From Aegilops tauschii subsp. strangulata (Eukaryota > Streptophyta > Magnoliopsida > Poales > Poaceae), in NCBI RefSeq assembly GCF_002575655.3, contig NC_053040.3:155435148-155499147 (forward strand): a stretch of 64,000 bases of DNA, given 5' to 3'. A program made the translations under genes and the position numbers. Positions within the stretch are counted from its first letter, which is position 1; the number at the start of each line of letters is the position of its first letter. Of this stretch, positions 46,649 through 56,516 are shown one piece after another. Below the pieces are notes generated by a model, which was given only the letters and a program-made list of their open reading frames with translations, did no database searches and was not told the DNA's origin.

Positions 46649-46872
46649 AGCCGCTTTCAGAAAGTTGTGGATGCGCGGGGTGGCGCCTGGGCCTTGTCCT
46701 GGGGCTTGGCGGCCTCACCCTTGGTTAACTGTAGGCAAGGTAGCACTGTTCGAGGCGTGCTTTGTACGGTTGAACCTGTATAAGTACTCATACTGCTTTC
46801 AGCTATGGTTGTTAAGTGCCCCTGCTGGTTTCAGTTAAGGTTGTTAAGTACTCCTATTGCTTTTACAGTCTG
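46649..46872. other. 3' flank of B3 gene 2
   Basis: Contains two copies of a TGGTTGTTAAGT / AGGTTGTTAAGT motif with TGCTTT...CAG, each 40-50 bp apart. Likely 3' UTR or spacer. Confidence 0.35.
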
Positions 46873-49800
46873 TCATGTTTCTTCAGTCCTGTCTTCCTCC
46901 AGCCACCAAAACTAAACCAGCGCCGGCGGGGTCGCCTACTTCGGCCTCCCACGGCAGGCTGCGCCCCAGCGCACGCATCACCGCCCCACCGTCTCCTAAA
47001 TCGGTAACGCTGACGTCCCAGGCCTCGCCGTCGTCCTCCGCGCGCTTTGGTGCGCTTGCCGCGGCGCCGCCCTCTCGCGTTGTCAACATGGTCAACAAAC
47101 AACAGGAATCAGGAGAAGTACGTGGAGAGGATGACAATAGGGGCCCACCATGTCAGCGTATGGAAAAATAAAATGCTTCCTCCTAGTGTTTTCCTGACAT
47201 TTGGGACCCACCACATTGTGAGCGTATATAGTCAATGGACAAGAGAACAGCACAAGATCGGCTGACACCTGGGACGTAGCTGCTCGAGCAGTATTTTTTT
47301 TGTTATTGTTCAGATGGAGCAGGGTTTGAACTGGGCTGTGGCCCGTCTAGCCCAGGTTTATATTTTATGTTCACCATGTGACCAGCCCAGCTATTTTTTC
47401 TTTATGAAAATGAGCCCAGTTTATTTTTTCTGAAGAACACCCAATCCTGGCCTACTTATTTTTCTACGCCCTGATGGGCTGCAACTCTTTCAAGACGCCT
47501 GCAAATCTTGAAAGTAATATGAAATGGGTTGTAAATATAAAAACAGATGACAAATTGGCAATTACTTTATAATTTCTGAATTTTTCACATTTTCAGATTC
47601 CTATTTCACTGGGCATTAACCTAATTTAAATATATCTTCAAAGTACTTTAAATCTGGATCGACATTTTGGTATTAAAAATAGTTTGGAACCCACAGAAAT
47701 ATGCGAAATTGACCCTGGCCAACCAAAAAAACGGACTGCAATAAATTGCATAAGAAGTCGCAATGAGCTATATATAAATTATCAACAAAAGAGGGAATGG
47801 TCTGACTTGTGGGCCTATTAAGTTGACGCATATGCAAGATTTTTTAGTTATTATATACGTCAACAAACGATTCTAGCAGACATAACCGTTGGATGTTAAT
47901 CCAACGGCCGTCGTGTTTCATCAATCTATGATCTTCTTGCTCCAGCCGCCAAATCCAGCGCCGGCGGGACCGCCTGCTCCCGTCTCCCGTGGCCGGCTGT
48001 GCTGCCGCGCAGGCCTCACCGCCCCCTACTACTCCCACCGCTGGCCAGGGCATCCCTCTACTCACCCACACCCCCTGTTATTCTGCGGCGACGACAGCCT
48101 CACACCGCAGCCGAACCAGTGAACCCTCGCACTCCTCTCTGCGTGGGCATCCACTGCCGCGTCTTCCCCAGCTCCGCGTCGTCCCCTTCCTAGGCCTCGC
48201 CATCATCCACCGCCCTGGTGCTCTCGGCGCGGCGTGGTTAACGTGGTCAAGGAACGACTTCCATCGGAAGAGTACTGTACGTGGAGAGGCTGACAGCTGG
48301 GTCCACGGCAGCCGCAAGGAAGTGCCTCCTTATTACGCGGAAAATAATTATTCCTCCACCTGACAGCAGGGACCCACCGTACGGGCCACCGTATTTGGCG
48401 AAAAAAACGTTTCCCCCCTGACTGCTCGGACCCACCAGACGGGCCACCGTATTTCGCGAAAAAAATGTTCCCCCCGCTGTCAGCTTGGACTCGCCGGAAG
48501 TGCCTCCTTATTACGCACAAAAAAATAATGCTCCCCCTGCTAGTTGGGACCCACCTTGGTGGGAGGCTGACTTGTGGGCGTACTAAGTTCACGGGGATGG
48601 AGTGCTTTGTCAACTTAGTCAATATGAATGATTCTAGCTCCAGTGACCGTACGATGTCCATCCAACGGCCGTAGTGCTTCTTCAACCTCTGGTCTTCTTG
48701 CTCCAGCCGCCCAAAGCAGTGCCGGTCGTGCCGCATGCTCCTGCCTCCCTTGGCCGGCTGTGCTACCGGGGAGGCCTCACCGCCCCTACTATTCCCACCG
48801 CTGGCCAGGCCATGCGGCGACGACAGCCTCACACCGCAGCCGAACCAGTGAACCCTCGTACTCCTCTCTATGCGGGCTTCCACTGCCGCATCTTCCCCGA
48901 CTCCGCGTCGTCCCCTTCCAAGGCCTCGTCGTCGTCCACCGCCCTGGTGCTCTCAGCGTGGCGTGGTCAACGTGGTCAAGGAACGACTTCCATCAGAAGA
49001 GTACTGTACGTGGAGAGGCTGACAGCTGGGTCCACGGCGGCCGCAAGGAAGTGCCTCCTTATTACGCGCAAAATAATTATTCCTCCACCTGACAGCAGGG
49101 ACCCACTGGACGGGCCACCGTATTTGGCAAAAAAAGTTTCCCCCTGACTGCTGGGACCCACCGGACGGGCTACCATATTTTGCGAAAAAAACGTTCCCCG
49201 GTGTCAGCTCGGACCCACCGGAAGTGCCTCCTTATTACGCACAAAAAATGAATACTCCCCCTGCTAGTTGGGACCCACCTTGGTGGGAGGCTGACTTGTG
49301 GGCCTACTAAGTTGACGGGGACGGAGTGCTTTGTCAACTTAGTCAATATGAACGATTCTAGCTCAAGTGACCGTACGATGTCCATCCAACGGCCGTAGTG
49401 CTTCTTCAACCTCTGGTCTTCTTGCTCCATCCGCCCAAAGCAGCGCGGGTCGTGCCGCATGCTCCTACCTCCCGTGGCCGGCTGTGCTGCCGGGGAGGCC
49501 GCACCGCCCCCTACTATTCCCACCACTGGCCAGGCCCTGCAGCGACGGCAGCCTCACACCGCAGCCGAACCAGTGAACCCTCGTACTCCTCTCCGCGCGG
49601 GCTTCCACTGCCGCGTCTTCCCCAGCTCCGCGTCGTCCCCTTCCTATGCCTCGCCGTCATCCACCGCCCTGGTGCTCTCGGCGTGGCGTGGTCAATGTGG
49701 TCAAGGAAAGACTTCCATCGGAAGAGTACTGTACATAGAGAGGCTGACAGCTGGGTCCACGGCGGCCGCAAGGAAGTGCCTCCTTATTACGCGCAAAATA

Positions 49801-50640
49801 ATTATTCCTCCACCTAACAGCAGGGGCCCACCGGACGGGCCACCGTATTTGGCAAAAAAATGTTTCCCCCCTGACTGGTGGGACCCACCGGATGGGCCAC
49901 CGTATTTCGCGAAAAAAACGTTCCCCAGCTGTCAGCTCGGACCCACCAAAAGTGCCTCCTTATTACGCACAAAAAAATGAATACTCCCCCTGCTAGTTGG
50001 GACCCACCTTGGTGGGAGGCTGACTTGTGGGCCTACTAAGTTGATGGGGACAGAGTGCTTTGTCAACTTAGTCAATCTGACCGATTCTACCTCCACTGAC
50101 CGTACGATGTCCATCCAACGACCGTAGTGCTTCTTCAACCTCTGGTCTTCTTGCTCCAGCCGCCCAAAGCAGCGCCGGTCGTGCCGCATGCTCCTGCCTC
50201 CCGTGGCCGACTGTGCTGCCGGGGAGGCCTCACCGCCCCCTACTATTCCCACCACTAGCCAGGCCCTGCAGCGACGACAGCCTCACACCGCAACCGAACC
50301 TGTGAACCCTCATACTCCTCTCCGCACAGGCTTCCACTGCCGCATCTTCCCCGACTCCGCGTCGTCCCCTTCCTAGGCCTCGCCATCATCCACCGCCCTG
50401 GTGCTCTCAGCGTGGCGTGGTCAATGTGGTCAAGGAACGACTTCCATCGGAAGAGTACTGTATGTGGAGAGGCTGACAGCTGGGTCCACGGTGGCCGCAA
50501 GGAAGTGCCTCCTTATTACGCGCAAAATAATTATTCCTCCACCTGATAGCAGGGACCCACCGGACAGGCCACCGTAATTCATGAAAAAAACGTTTCCCCC
50601 TGACTGCTGGGACCCACCAGCTACATCTTCGCACGCAAGG
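46873..50640. repeat. Tandem array of ~0.73-kb units, right side of inner CACTA
   Basis: Four clear units begin with the ATCCAACGGCCGT.GTG block at about 47900, 48655, 49379 and 50108 (spacing about 755, 724, 729), plus a diverged one at 46873-47170 (47170-47880 is AT-rich spacer). Each unit has a GC-rich stretch (CTTCTTGCTCCAGCCGCC, CACTGCCGC.TCTTCCCC), a CATCGGAAGAGTACTGTA segment, and subrepeats of GGACCCACCGGACGGGCCAC plus CGTATTT.GCGAAAAAAA. All long open frames here (up to 226 codons, on both strands) repeat with the units and are by-products of GC-rich tandem sequence. It probably extends the subterminal region of the element. Confidence 0.85.
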
Positions 50641-50759
50641 AAGTGCGTCCGGGCAAAAAAAATGGTTCGCCCCCCTGACTGCTAGGACCCAATAGCTACA
50701 TCTTCGCACGGAAGGAAGTGCCTGACAGTCGGGACCCACCTAGTCGAAGCGTACGTAGC

Positions 50760-51335
50760 GTTGTCATTCTGGTTGGTCGATGTAGAGGTGCGCACGTGTC
50801 GTAGTAGAGGCGCGCACGTAGCATGTACACGTACGTACAGCGGCCAGGGTGCAAGAAAGAAAATACGGCCACGTACATACATACGGGCGGGGTCACGAAC
50901 GCCTACTCGCACATACGTACGGCCAGGGCTCGTGTACATGGCTGGGTCGGAACAGAGAAACTGCGTCATCGTCGTGTTCATGGGGAGGCAACGGAATGCG
51001 TCGTGTTCATCGGGAGGCAACGGAACGCGTGGGAGCCAACCGGCTTGGATGGAAGAGCCGATGGAAACAAGGCCTGGCGTACCGCAGAACGGAGGAAACG
51101 GCCTTGTGTTCGACCGGCCACGGTCGAAACGGGATCCTGTTCATCGGGAGGGGTCTGGCGTACCGTAAAACAGAGGAAACGGACCTCCTACGGTCAAAAA
51201 CGGGGGTCCTGTACATTGGGAGGGGTGTGGCGTACCGCAAAACAGAGGAAACGGACTTGTGTTGGAGCGCTACGGTCGGAACGGGGGTCCTGTTCATCGG
51301 GACGGGTGTGGCATACCGCAAAACGGGACTCCATG
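50760..51335. repeat. Short repeats incl. ~75-bp minisatellite
   Basis: 51130-51335 repeats CCTGTTCATCGGGAGGGGTG with TGGCGTACCGCAAAACAGAG and GAAACGGAC at a 74-81 bp period, about three copies plus partials from 51000. 50760-50960 is rich in ACGTAC words. Open frames through this (for example 50823-51854) are not genes. Confidence 0.7.
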
Positions 51336-51339
51336 GGAT

Positions 51340-51890
51340 ACTGTTCATCTGCACTGTCGACCCCCTCTAGCCTCCACAGGCTACTGTTCATCCACCGTCG
51401 ACCTCCTCCAGCCTCCACCTGCGACTGTTCATCCACGGGCTCATGTTCATCCAACCTCCACCGCGCGCTACTCCACCAGCTACTGTTCAACCAGCCCTCT
51501 CCACGGGCTCCTGTTCAACCACCCCTCCACGGGCTGCTGTTCATCCAGCCCTCCACCGTCTACTGTTCATCCAGCCCTCCATGGGGTCCTGTTCATCCGG
51601 CCCTCCATGGGGTCCTGTTCATCCAGCCCCAACCGGCTCGATCGATCGGGGTCCTGTTCATCCAGAGGCAACACCACGGGGTCCTGTTCATCCACCCCCA
51701 CCGCGAACTGTTCATCCAAACCACCCCCAGCAATGCTCACTGTTCATCCAGAGGCAGCATCGATCGGCTTCAGTTAGCAGCAATAGCGAAGGAATCGCTC
51801 GATCGGGTTCAGTTAACAGCCATCGATCTACCGCTCGGGTTCAGTGATGCATAGCCTGCAGTGCAACCGCTCGGGTTCAGTTAGAGCCCA
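51340..51890. repeat. TGTTCATCCA minisatellite and CGGGTTCAGTTA repeats
   Basis: About thirteen copies of CTGTTCATCCA (some TTCAACCA) at irregular 20-45 bp spacing from 51380 to 51750, each followed by CCCTCCAC-like text. Then three to five copies of CGCTCGGGTTCAGTTA from 51765 to 51880. These are probable right subterminal binding sites, different in sequence from the GGCC-type repeats at the left end. Confidence 0.75.
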
Positions 51891-52204
51891 ACGCCTCGCA
51901 CCCACGCACATGCATGTACGTGACAAACGCGCATCACTCGGCCTCGACCACCCACCGTAACCGGGAACAACCCGATATTTTCCTCGCCCTCGGTTCTACC
52001 ACGGTTTTTTCCGTCATGGACGGCCCAAAGAATGTCATGCAGCTACGTCTCCGGCCCGCCCAGGATGAAAAGCCCATTTTCTGTCATGATTTTTTGTCAT
52101 AGAAGTAGGACCCCACCAAATCTATGATGATACCGGGTTTTGTCACAATTATCATCATAGAAGTGTCATAAGTATGACAGAAAAAAATTCGTTCGGCCCA
52201 AAAT

Positions 52205-52232
52205 GTCACGGATGTGTCTTTTTTTTGTAGTG
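52205..52232 (-). repeat. Right terminal inverted repeat, inner CACTA
   Basis: Ends TTTTTTTGTAGTG at 52232. Inward reading CACTACAAAAAAAAGACACA then TCCGTGAC pairs with 22085-22111. Followed by AAA. Confidence 0.85.
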
Positions 52233-52646
52233 AAAAATCACAAAAAAGACTGTATGGTCTATCTATAATGATCGCACACAATTCTGATTACCGGCCTGTT
52301 TGCTGGGTATCACACACATCTTGTTACGCCGAATCATTTGTGTTCACCTCACTCATCGCAAACGGTTCATCGGAGTGAACTGTATGCCGTATATCGCACA
52401 CACCTTGATCTGGCTGCCCGTTTCTGTTGTTCCGTCTCATCACAAACAGTTTGTACAGATCAACCATATGCCCCTCATCACACAGGCAACTAAAATCAGA
52501 ACCGTGTTTGATCTATCATTCATCACAAACGTTTTGCATCATTTCTGACGGTTTTCATACAGCACCGTTTGTGATTATTGCATCGCACACAGTTTCTCGA
52601 AGGGTCTCTGATCGTAGTGTCGCGTTAGCAGCATCCTGCAGTAGTG
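52233..52646 (-). repeat. Right terminal region of the outer CACTA
   Basis: A field of short repeats (ATCGCACACA, CATCGCAAACGGTT, CATCACAAACAGTTT, CATCGCACACAGTTT) ends in GTAGTG at 52641-52646; an internal GTAGTG lies at 52614-52619. Inward reading of the end is CACTACTGCAGGATGC. The left flank of the inner CACTA (21950-22084) has the same words (CATCGCAGACGGTTAG, GAACTGTGTGCC), showing that the two pieces belong together. Confidence 0.7.
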
Positions 52647-53595
52647 TTTGTTAGAGTGTTAGGTCAAGAACAACAAGTAATCAAAGCAAACAGTTCTGGT
52701 ATGGCTGGCTGATGCAAACAAGGAATTGAATAGATGTATCAAGAAAAGAAGCAAAGAAGGAGGCTTAAAGACTATCACTTGACTGACCAGATTTAAGGGG
52801 CATTTAAACATCATGTGCAATGTATGAACTAACATAAACATTGCATATTCCAGATTCTACAATGGAATGCACATGTATTAGGTTATGCCATGTATGATGA
52901 TGCCTAACTGTACACTATAGCTGGCAGGAGTGATTCATCATCGCACGCACAATTGAATTGCAGGTTAAGGGCCAGTTCTATTCCGCCATTTTAGAGCTTA
53001 TTATCAAAATAAGCCATAAAAGTTGTAAAGAAGTCATTTTTGAGTTATGGGCTTGGGCTTAACTAATTTCGCTTTGGAGGGGGGTGTTTCGGGTAGAAGC
53101 TTACTAAAAATTGAAGGGAAGGGGAATAGTGAAATGGCTCTGTTGTCTGCCTATATTACACTCAAAATGCAATTGCCCTGCTCGCTTGCATCGATCTCCT
53201 CTCCCCTTTCCCTCTACCTCGATCCCCTGCCTACAGCACTAGGGTTCCTCCAGTGAGTCGTCGCCAGTGGTCCCATCTGGCCTGGTCCTCGTCGATGCTC
53301 TGTCCAGCTAGGCTACATGGCCGGCGGGTAGGGCCAAATCTCCCCGGCTGCTCCTCCCTCTGGCGCCGCCGCTCATTCTCATGGTCTCTAGCAGCTGCTC
53401 CACTGTGGTCCGTCCAACGCACTACTCCGGCGGGCGCCGCACAACTACGGCTGATGCCACACTGCGGCCGAAGGCACCTTATTCCCCCTCCCCTCCTCCC
53501 AGGTCGTGGCCTTGAGGTGCTGTTGAAGGACGTGCTCCTCCAACAAGGTGAGGATCTCCTCTGATTTTTTGCCAAATTTTCATTTTGATCCACTA
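52647..53595 (+). other. AT-rich spacer and GC-rich leader-like stretch
   Basis: 52647-53040 has nothing recognisable. 53150-53230 looks like a plant gene leader (TCTCCTCTCCCCTTTCCCTC, then CTAGGGTTCCTCC). 53240-53564 is GC-rich and open (103 codons) but the translation is not recognised. It may be the 5' part of a decayed TE gene. Confidence 0.4.
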
Positions 53596-53599
53596 TACG

Positions 53600-53960
53600 A
53601 TGAATTGCTATGAGTTGCTTCTGCTGCTACTATATGATGCATTGCTATGAGCTGCTCCTGCTGCTGCTATATGATGAATTGCTATGAGCTACTGCTGCTA
53701 TATGATGAATTGCTATGATCTGCTGTTGCTGCTATATCATGAGTTGCTATAAGCTGCTCCTGCTGCTGCTATATGATGAATTGCTATGAGCTGCTCCTGC
53801 TGCTGCTATATGATGAATTGCTATGAGCTGCTCCTACTGCTGCTATATGATGAATTGCTATGAGCTGCTGGTGGTATATGATGAATTGCACACTGTTGTT
53901 GCTGCTGCTGTATTATGAGTTACTATGAGCCGCTTCTGCTGCTATATGATGCTTTCAGGT
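53600..53960. repeat. Minisatellite, ~40-bp unit, about nine copies
   Basis: Units contain TATATGATGAATTGCTATGA and GCTGCTCCTGCTGCTGC, varying in length by loss or gain of CTG triplets. No coding role apparent. Confidence 0.85.
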
Positions 53961-54385
53961 GGTGTTGCTATATGATAATAACCAGCCACTTGGACCATCG
54001 AATTTCAATAAATAATTGTTCTTCATTTAAATGTGGGTCATGCGTTCTTTGTTTAAATTAGGCAATGGGATCTCTATGGAAGACATTGACCAAACTAGAT
54101 TGTGCCAAGTAGATGGTATCTTTGTATTTGCATTTTGAACAAATAGTGATGGTCTGTTTTCCTATCATATTAATTACTGCAATGGGTTCAATTTGTGATG
54201 TTTGCAAGTCAAATTAATTTTCATATGGGCAGCGAAATGAGAAAATATAATGCAATCTAGACTTTTCACTGATCATACCAAAGATAAGCTGAAAAGGAAG
54301 GCAATGAAAAGAACTGCTTAGCTTATTACCTAGAGCTTATATTCACATGTGCTTATTTTCTTAGGATAACTCGTAATAACTGTCC

Positions 54386-55285
54386 CTAAGAAACTTGGCC
54401 AATAGAACTGACATACAAATAACATGCCACGATGATTGCAATGGAGGAGTGACCGAACATAGCACACTGTATAGGCTCACCGCTGCATCTCCTTTTTTTG
54501 CGACGTTCCATGAAATTGCCATATACATCTTGTACTTTTTCATTGTGTAACCCTATCTGCAAGTTGACACGGCTAATTTCAGACATCTCTACATGATAAT
54601 ACATTGCATATCCCTTGCACATATATAAACCACCAATTAACGATTGTGTGTGTAGCATAAACTAGCCATGACTCTGTATTCTGGACTAGCAGGCACTCTA
54701 AGGGAGCCTAATGTAGTGCACTGGAATTCCTACATGCCACCTACGATTTTGTATAATGTACTACCTCTGTTCCTAAATATATTTCTTTGTAGAGATTCCA
54801 GTATGGACCCCATACAGATGTATATAGATGCATTTTTGAGTGTAGATTCACTCATTTTGCTCCATATGTAGCCTATAGTGGAATCTCTAGAAAGACTTAT
54901 ATTTAGGAACGGAGGTATGAGGTAGTATCATTTATGGCATCTACATATCTAATTTAGAAGCCAGTAGTATAAATCATTGTCTGCACAAAGGGATTACTGG
55001 TCGAAAATCCTAGCAAAGCACGCTGGCAGGCACACAACAATACAAGAGAGAGAGGCACACTTACAAGATCATAGCAATGCCTCAGTCCAGGATCTTGGTT
55101 GGCCAAGATATTAGATCCAGAAGAAACATTGTCCTTGTAGTTTTTGCCAGCTGCATAACAGGTAACAGCGACATGTTAGTATATTTGAAGTACATCGGGC
55201 AGGTGATGCTGTACGGGTTTAAAGGTGAAGTACCTAGGCCGTGGCGGGTGCTTGGCATCTTGCCAGACGGTGGGAATCAGGTTAG
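54386..55285 (-). pseudogene. Fragment of the CACTA accessory gene family
   Basis: Read leftward. The segment KDNVSSGSNILANQDPGLRH and CYDL ends at a GTAAGTG donor (about 55065), equivalent to the KHDSATGSGTHPAHPYNL segment at 32.2 kb. The next exon at 54560-54455 gives LQIGLHNEKVQDVYGNFMER and RKKRRCSGEPIQCA, equivalent to the IQA...KRK..CSEPVQR exons at 30.2 and 32.0 kb. The right end is cut by the gypsy LTR starting at 55290. A Stowaway MITE occupies the intron between the two exons. This suggests a third CACTA-derived locus, truncated. Confidence 0.5.
54764..54915. mobile_element. Stowaway MITE, 152 bp
   Basis: TA on both sides (54762-54763, 54916-54917). The inverted ends CCTCTGTTCCTAAATATA and CCTCCGTTCCTAAATATA match. 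Confidence 0.92.
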
Positions 55286-55289
55286 AAAC

Positions 55290-56201
55290 TATCGGCGTTC
55301 TGGGAACGGGGGTCCCCAGACATGCCTGCCTGCGGGCCACGGCGTGGCTCTGCTAGCAGGCCTGTACGGCCCATCTTCATCAACAAGGCACTCAAGACCC
55401 TCGCGAGGGGCCAAGCCTCGCGAGGCGGACGACGCAAGACCTCCTCAGGAGCGGCCTCGCCAGGCAGGCTCACGAGGGGCGGAGAGATCAAGGCAAGGAA
55501 AACCTCGTGAGGTTCTCGTGACGTGAGCCATGACGACCAAGACCAGGCGGGCGCCAGCACGCACAGCGTCCTCGTTTCCTCTTTGGTGCTAAAGGAGGCA
55601 AGCGCAGGCGCGGAGTACCGAGGCATCAAGCAAAGGTTTCCATATCGGTGCAACGAGACCAAGACCAGCAGGACGGCAAGACGGAGGTCACCATGGAGCC
55701 CAAGGCGGCGTCACCACCAGAGCCTTTTGCAGGCGAAGACTGCTTTTGTCAGGATAAGCTGTACTAGTTGTCCCCTTTCAAATTGGCTGTTGTTGGCTCC
55801 CTTCCCGCTCAATATTTGGGGAGAGGACCAGTGCCTCTATAAATAGGACTAGCCACCACCATAGGAGACAACTCATTCGGAGGCGTCTCATCTCATCTTG
55901 AGTGATCCTCACGCACACAAGTTCACCTAGCACAAGAACACCTCAACCTCAGGTGGCTGTTCTTCCCCTTGTACTATTCATCATCAGCCCAAGAGGAAAT
56001 CCACCACCACCACACTGGAGTAGTGTATTACACCACAACGGTGGCCCGAACCGGTATAAATCTTGTGTCCCTTGTGTTGTGAGTTCGTGGGTTCGTTCTT
56101 GAGATCTTAGAGAGCTAGGGCGTGGATCGGTAGGGAGGAAATCTTTGCGCGCACCCCAGTGTTCGAACCTTAAGGGTTTTTCCGGAACCCGTGATCCAAC
56201 A
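55290..56201 (+). repeat. Gypsy LTR copy 1
   Basis: Starts TATCGGCGTTCTGG (TG changed to TA; copy 2 has TGTCGGCG) and ends CCAACA before TTTTGGCGCGCC. TATA box TATAAAT at 55838-55844. About 90% similar to 61167-62071 by eye. Confidence 0.85.
55838..55844 (+). promoter_or_regulatory. LTR TATA box, copy 1
   Basis: TATAAAT after GGGGAGAGGACCAGTGCC. The equivalent in copy 2 is TATATAA at 61716-61722. Confidence 0.65.
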
Positions 56202-56220
56202 TTTTGGCGCGCCAGGTAGG
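56202..56220 (+). other. Primer binding site region, gypsy copy 1
   Basis: TTTTGGCGCGCCAGGTAGG follows the LTR. Copy 2 has TTTGGCGTGCCAGGTAGGG at 62072. This short motif is typical of Triticeae gypsy elements; the priming tRNA is not identified here. Confidence 0.6.
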
Positions 56221-56516
56221 GATGCGTCGAAGCTTCCTTTCCGTCGCTCCATGTCCCGTGGCTCCATCATCTCCATGGCGGATGCTTGTCATGCTCGTGC
56301 TGAGCGCCGGGCTACCCTCGCCACCCGCGTTGCTCAGACGGCTCCCGTCGGCGGGCCACCTCGTCGTTCTTCGTGGCCTGCTGCCAACGCCGCCACCGGC
56401 CCGGCGGGGAACGAGCGCAAGCATCCTCGCTGCACTCCTCGGTGCGGCGGGACGGCTGCACCGCCACTCCATCACTGACCCCGGCCGGTTCCTCGTCCCA
56501 TGCACATCGCGCTCCC

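Larger units (their letters stand above)
22085..52232 (+). mobile_element. Inner giant CACTA element, about 30 kb
   Basis: The left end is CACTACAAAAAATACACTTC. The right end read inward is CACTACAAAAAAAAGACACA, followed in both by TCCGTGA, so the terminal inverted repeats match over about 27 bp with small differences. Shared subterminal vocabulary (TGTCATGGA, ATGACAGAA, ATCATCACGGAAGTG / ATCATCATAGAAGTG) supports one element. The flanking triplets are ACA (left) and AAA (right), so the expected 3-bp duplication is imperfect. The outer CACTA continues on both sides. Cargo: a TNPA-like gene, an accessory gene, an Ala/Pro-rich gene, two B3-domain genes and a right-hand tandem array. I found no TNPD-type transposase, so it is probably non-autonomous. 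Similar to wheat Jorge-like elements, from memory. Confidence 0.78.
11196..52646 (-). mobile_element. Outer CACTA transposon, interrupted by two insertions
   Basis: Class II CACTA (En/Spm) element. Its parts are a TNPD-type transposase on the minus strand, a divergent GRF-type zinc-finger gene and an acidic gene on the plus strand, and a right terminus at 52641-52646 (GTAGTG; read inward CACTACTGCAGGATGC). Repeated ATCGCACACA/CATCACAAACGG words lie just inside that end. It is interrupted by a 4.06-kb solo LTR (17697-21760) and by a 30-kb second CACTA (22085-52232). Removing these leaves about 7 kb, a normal CACTA size. The left boundary is only approximate because no matching CACTAC end was seen. 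Confidence 0.6.

Noticed and set aside
47844..50740. Many 60-226 codon ORFs, some with zinc-finger-like Cys
   Set aside because: They repeat with the 0.73-kb tandem units on both strands and have no domains.
50823..51854. 343-codon ORF, Ser/Pro/His-rich
   Set aside because: Translation of TGTTCATCCA and related minisatellites; other frames are open too (135-173 codons).
55282..55662. Minus-strand 126-codon ORF in the gypsy LTR
   Set aside because: Entirely within LTR sequence; no domain; not conserved as one frame in the second LTR copy.
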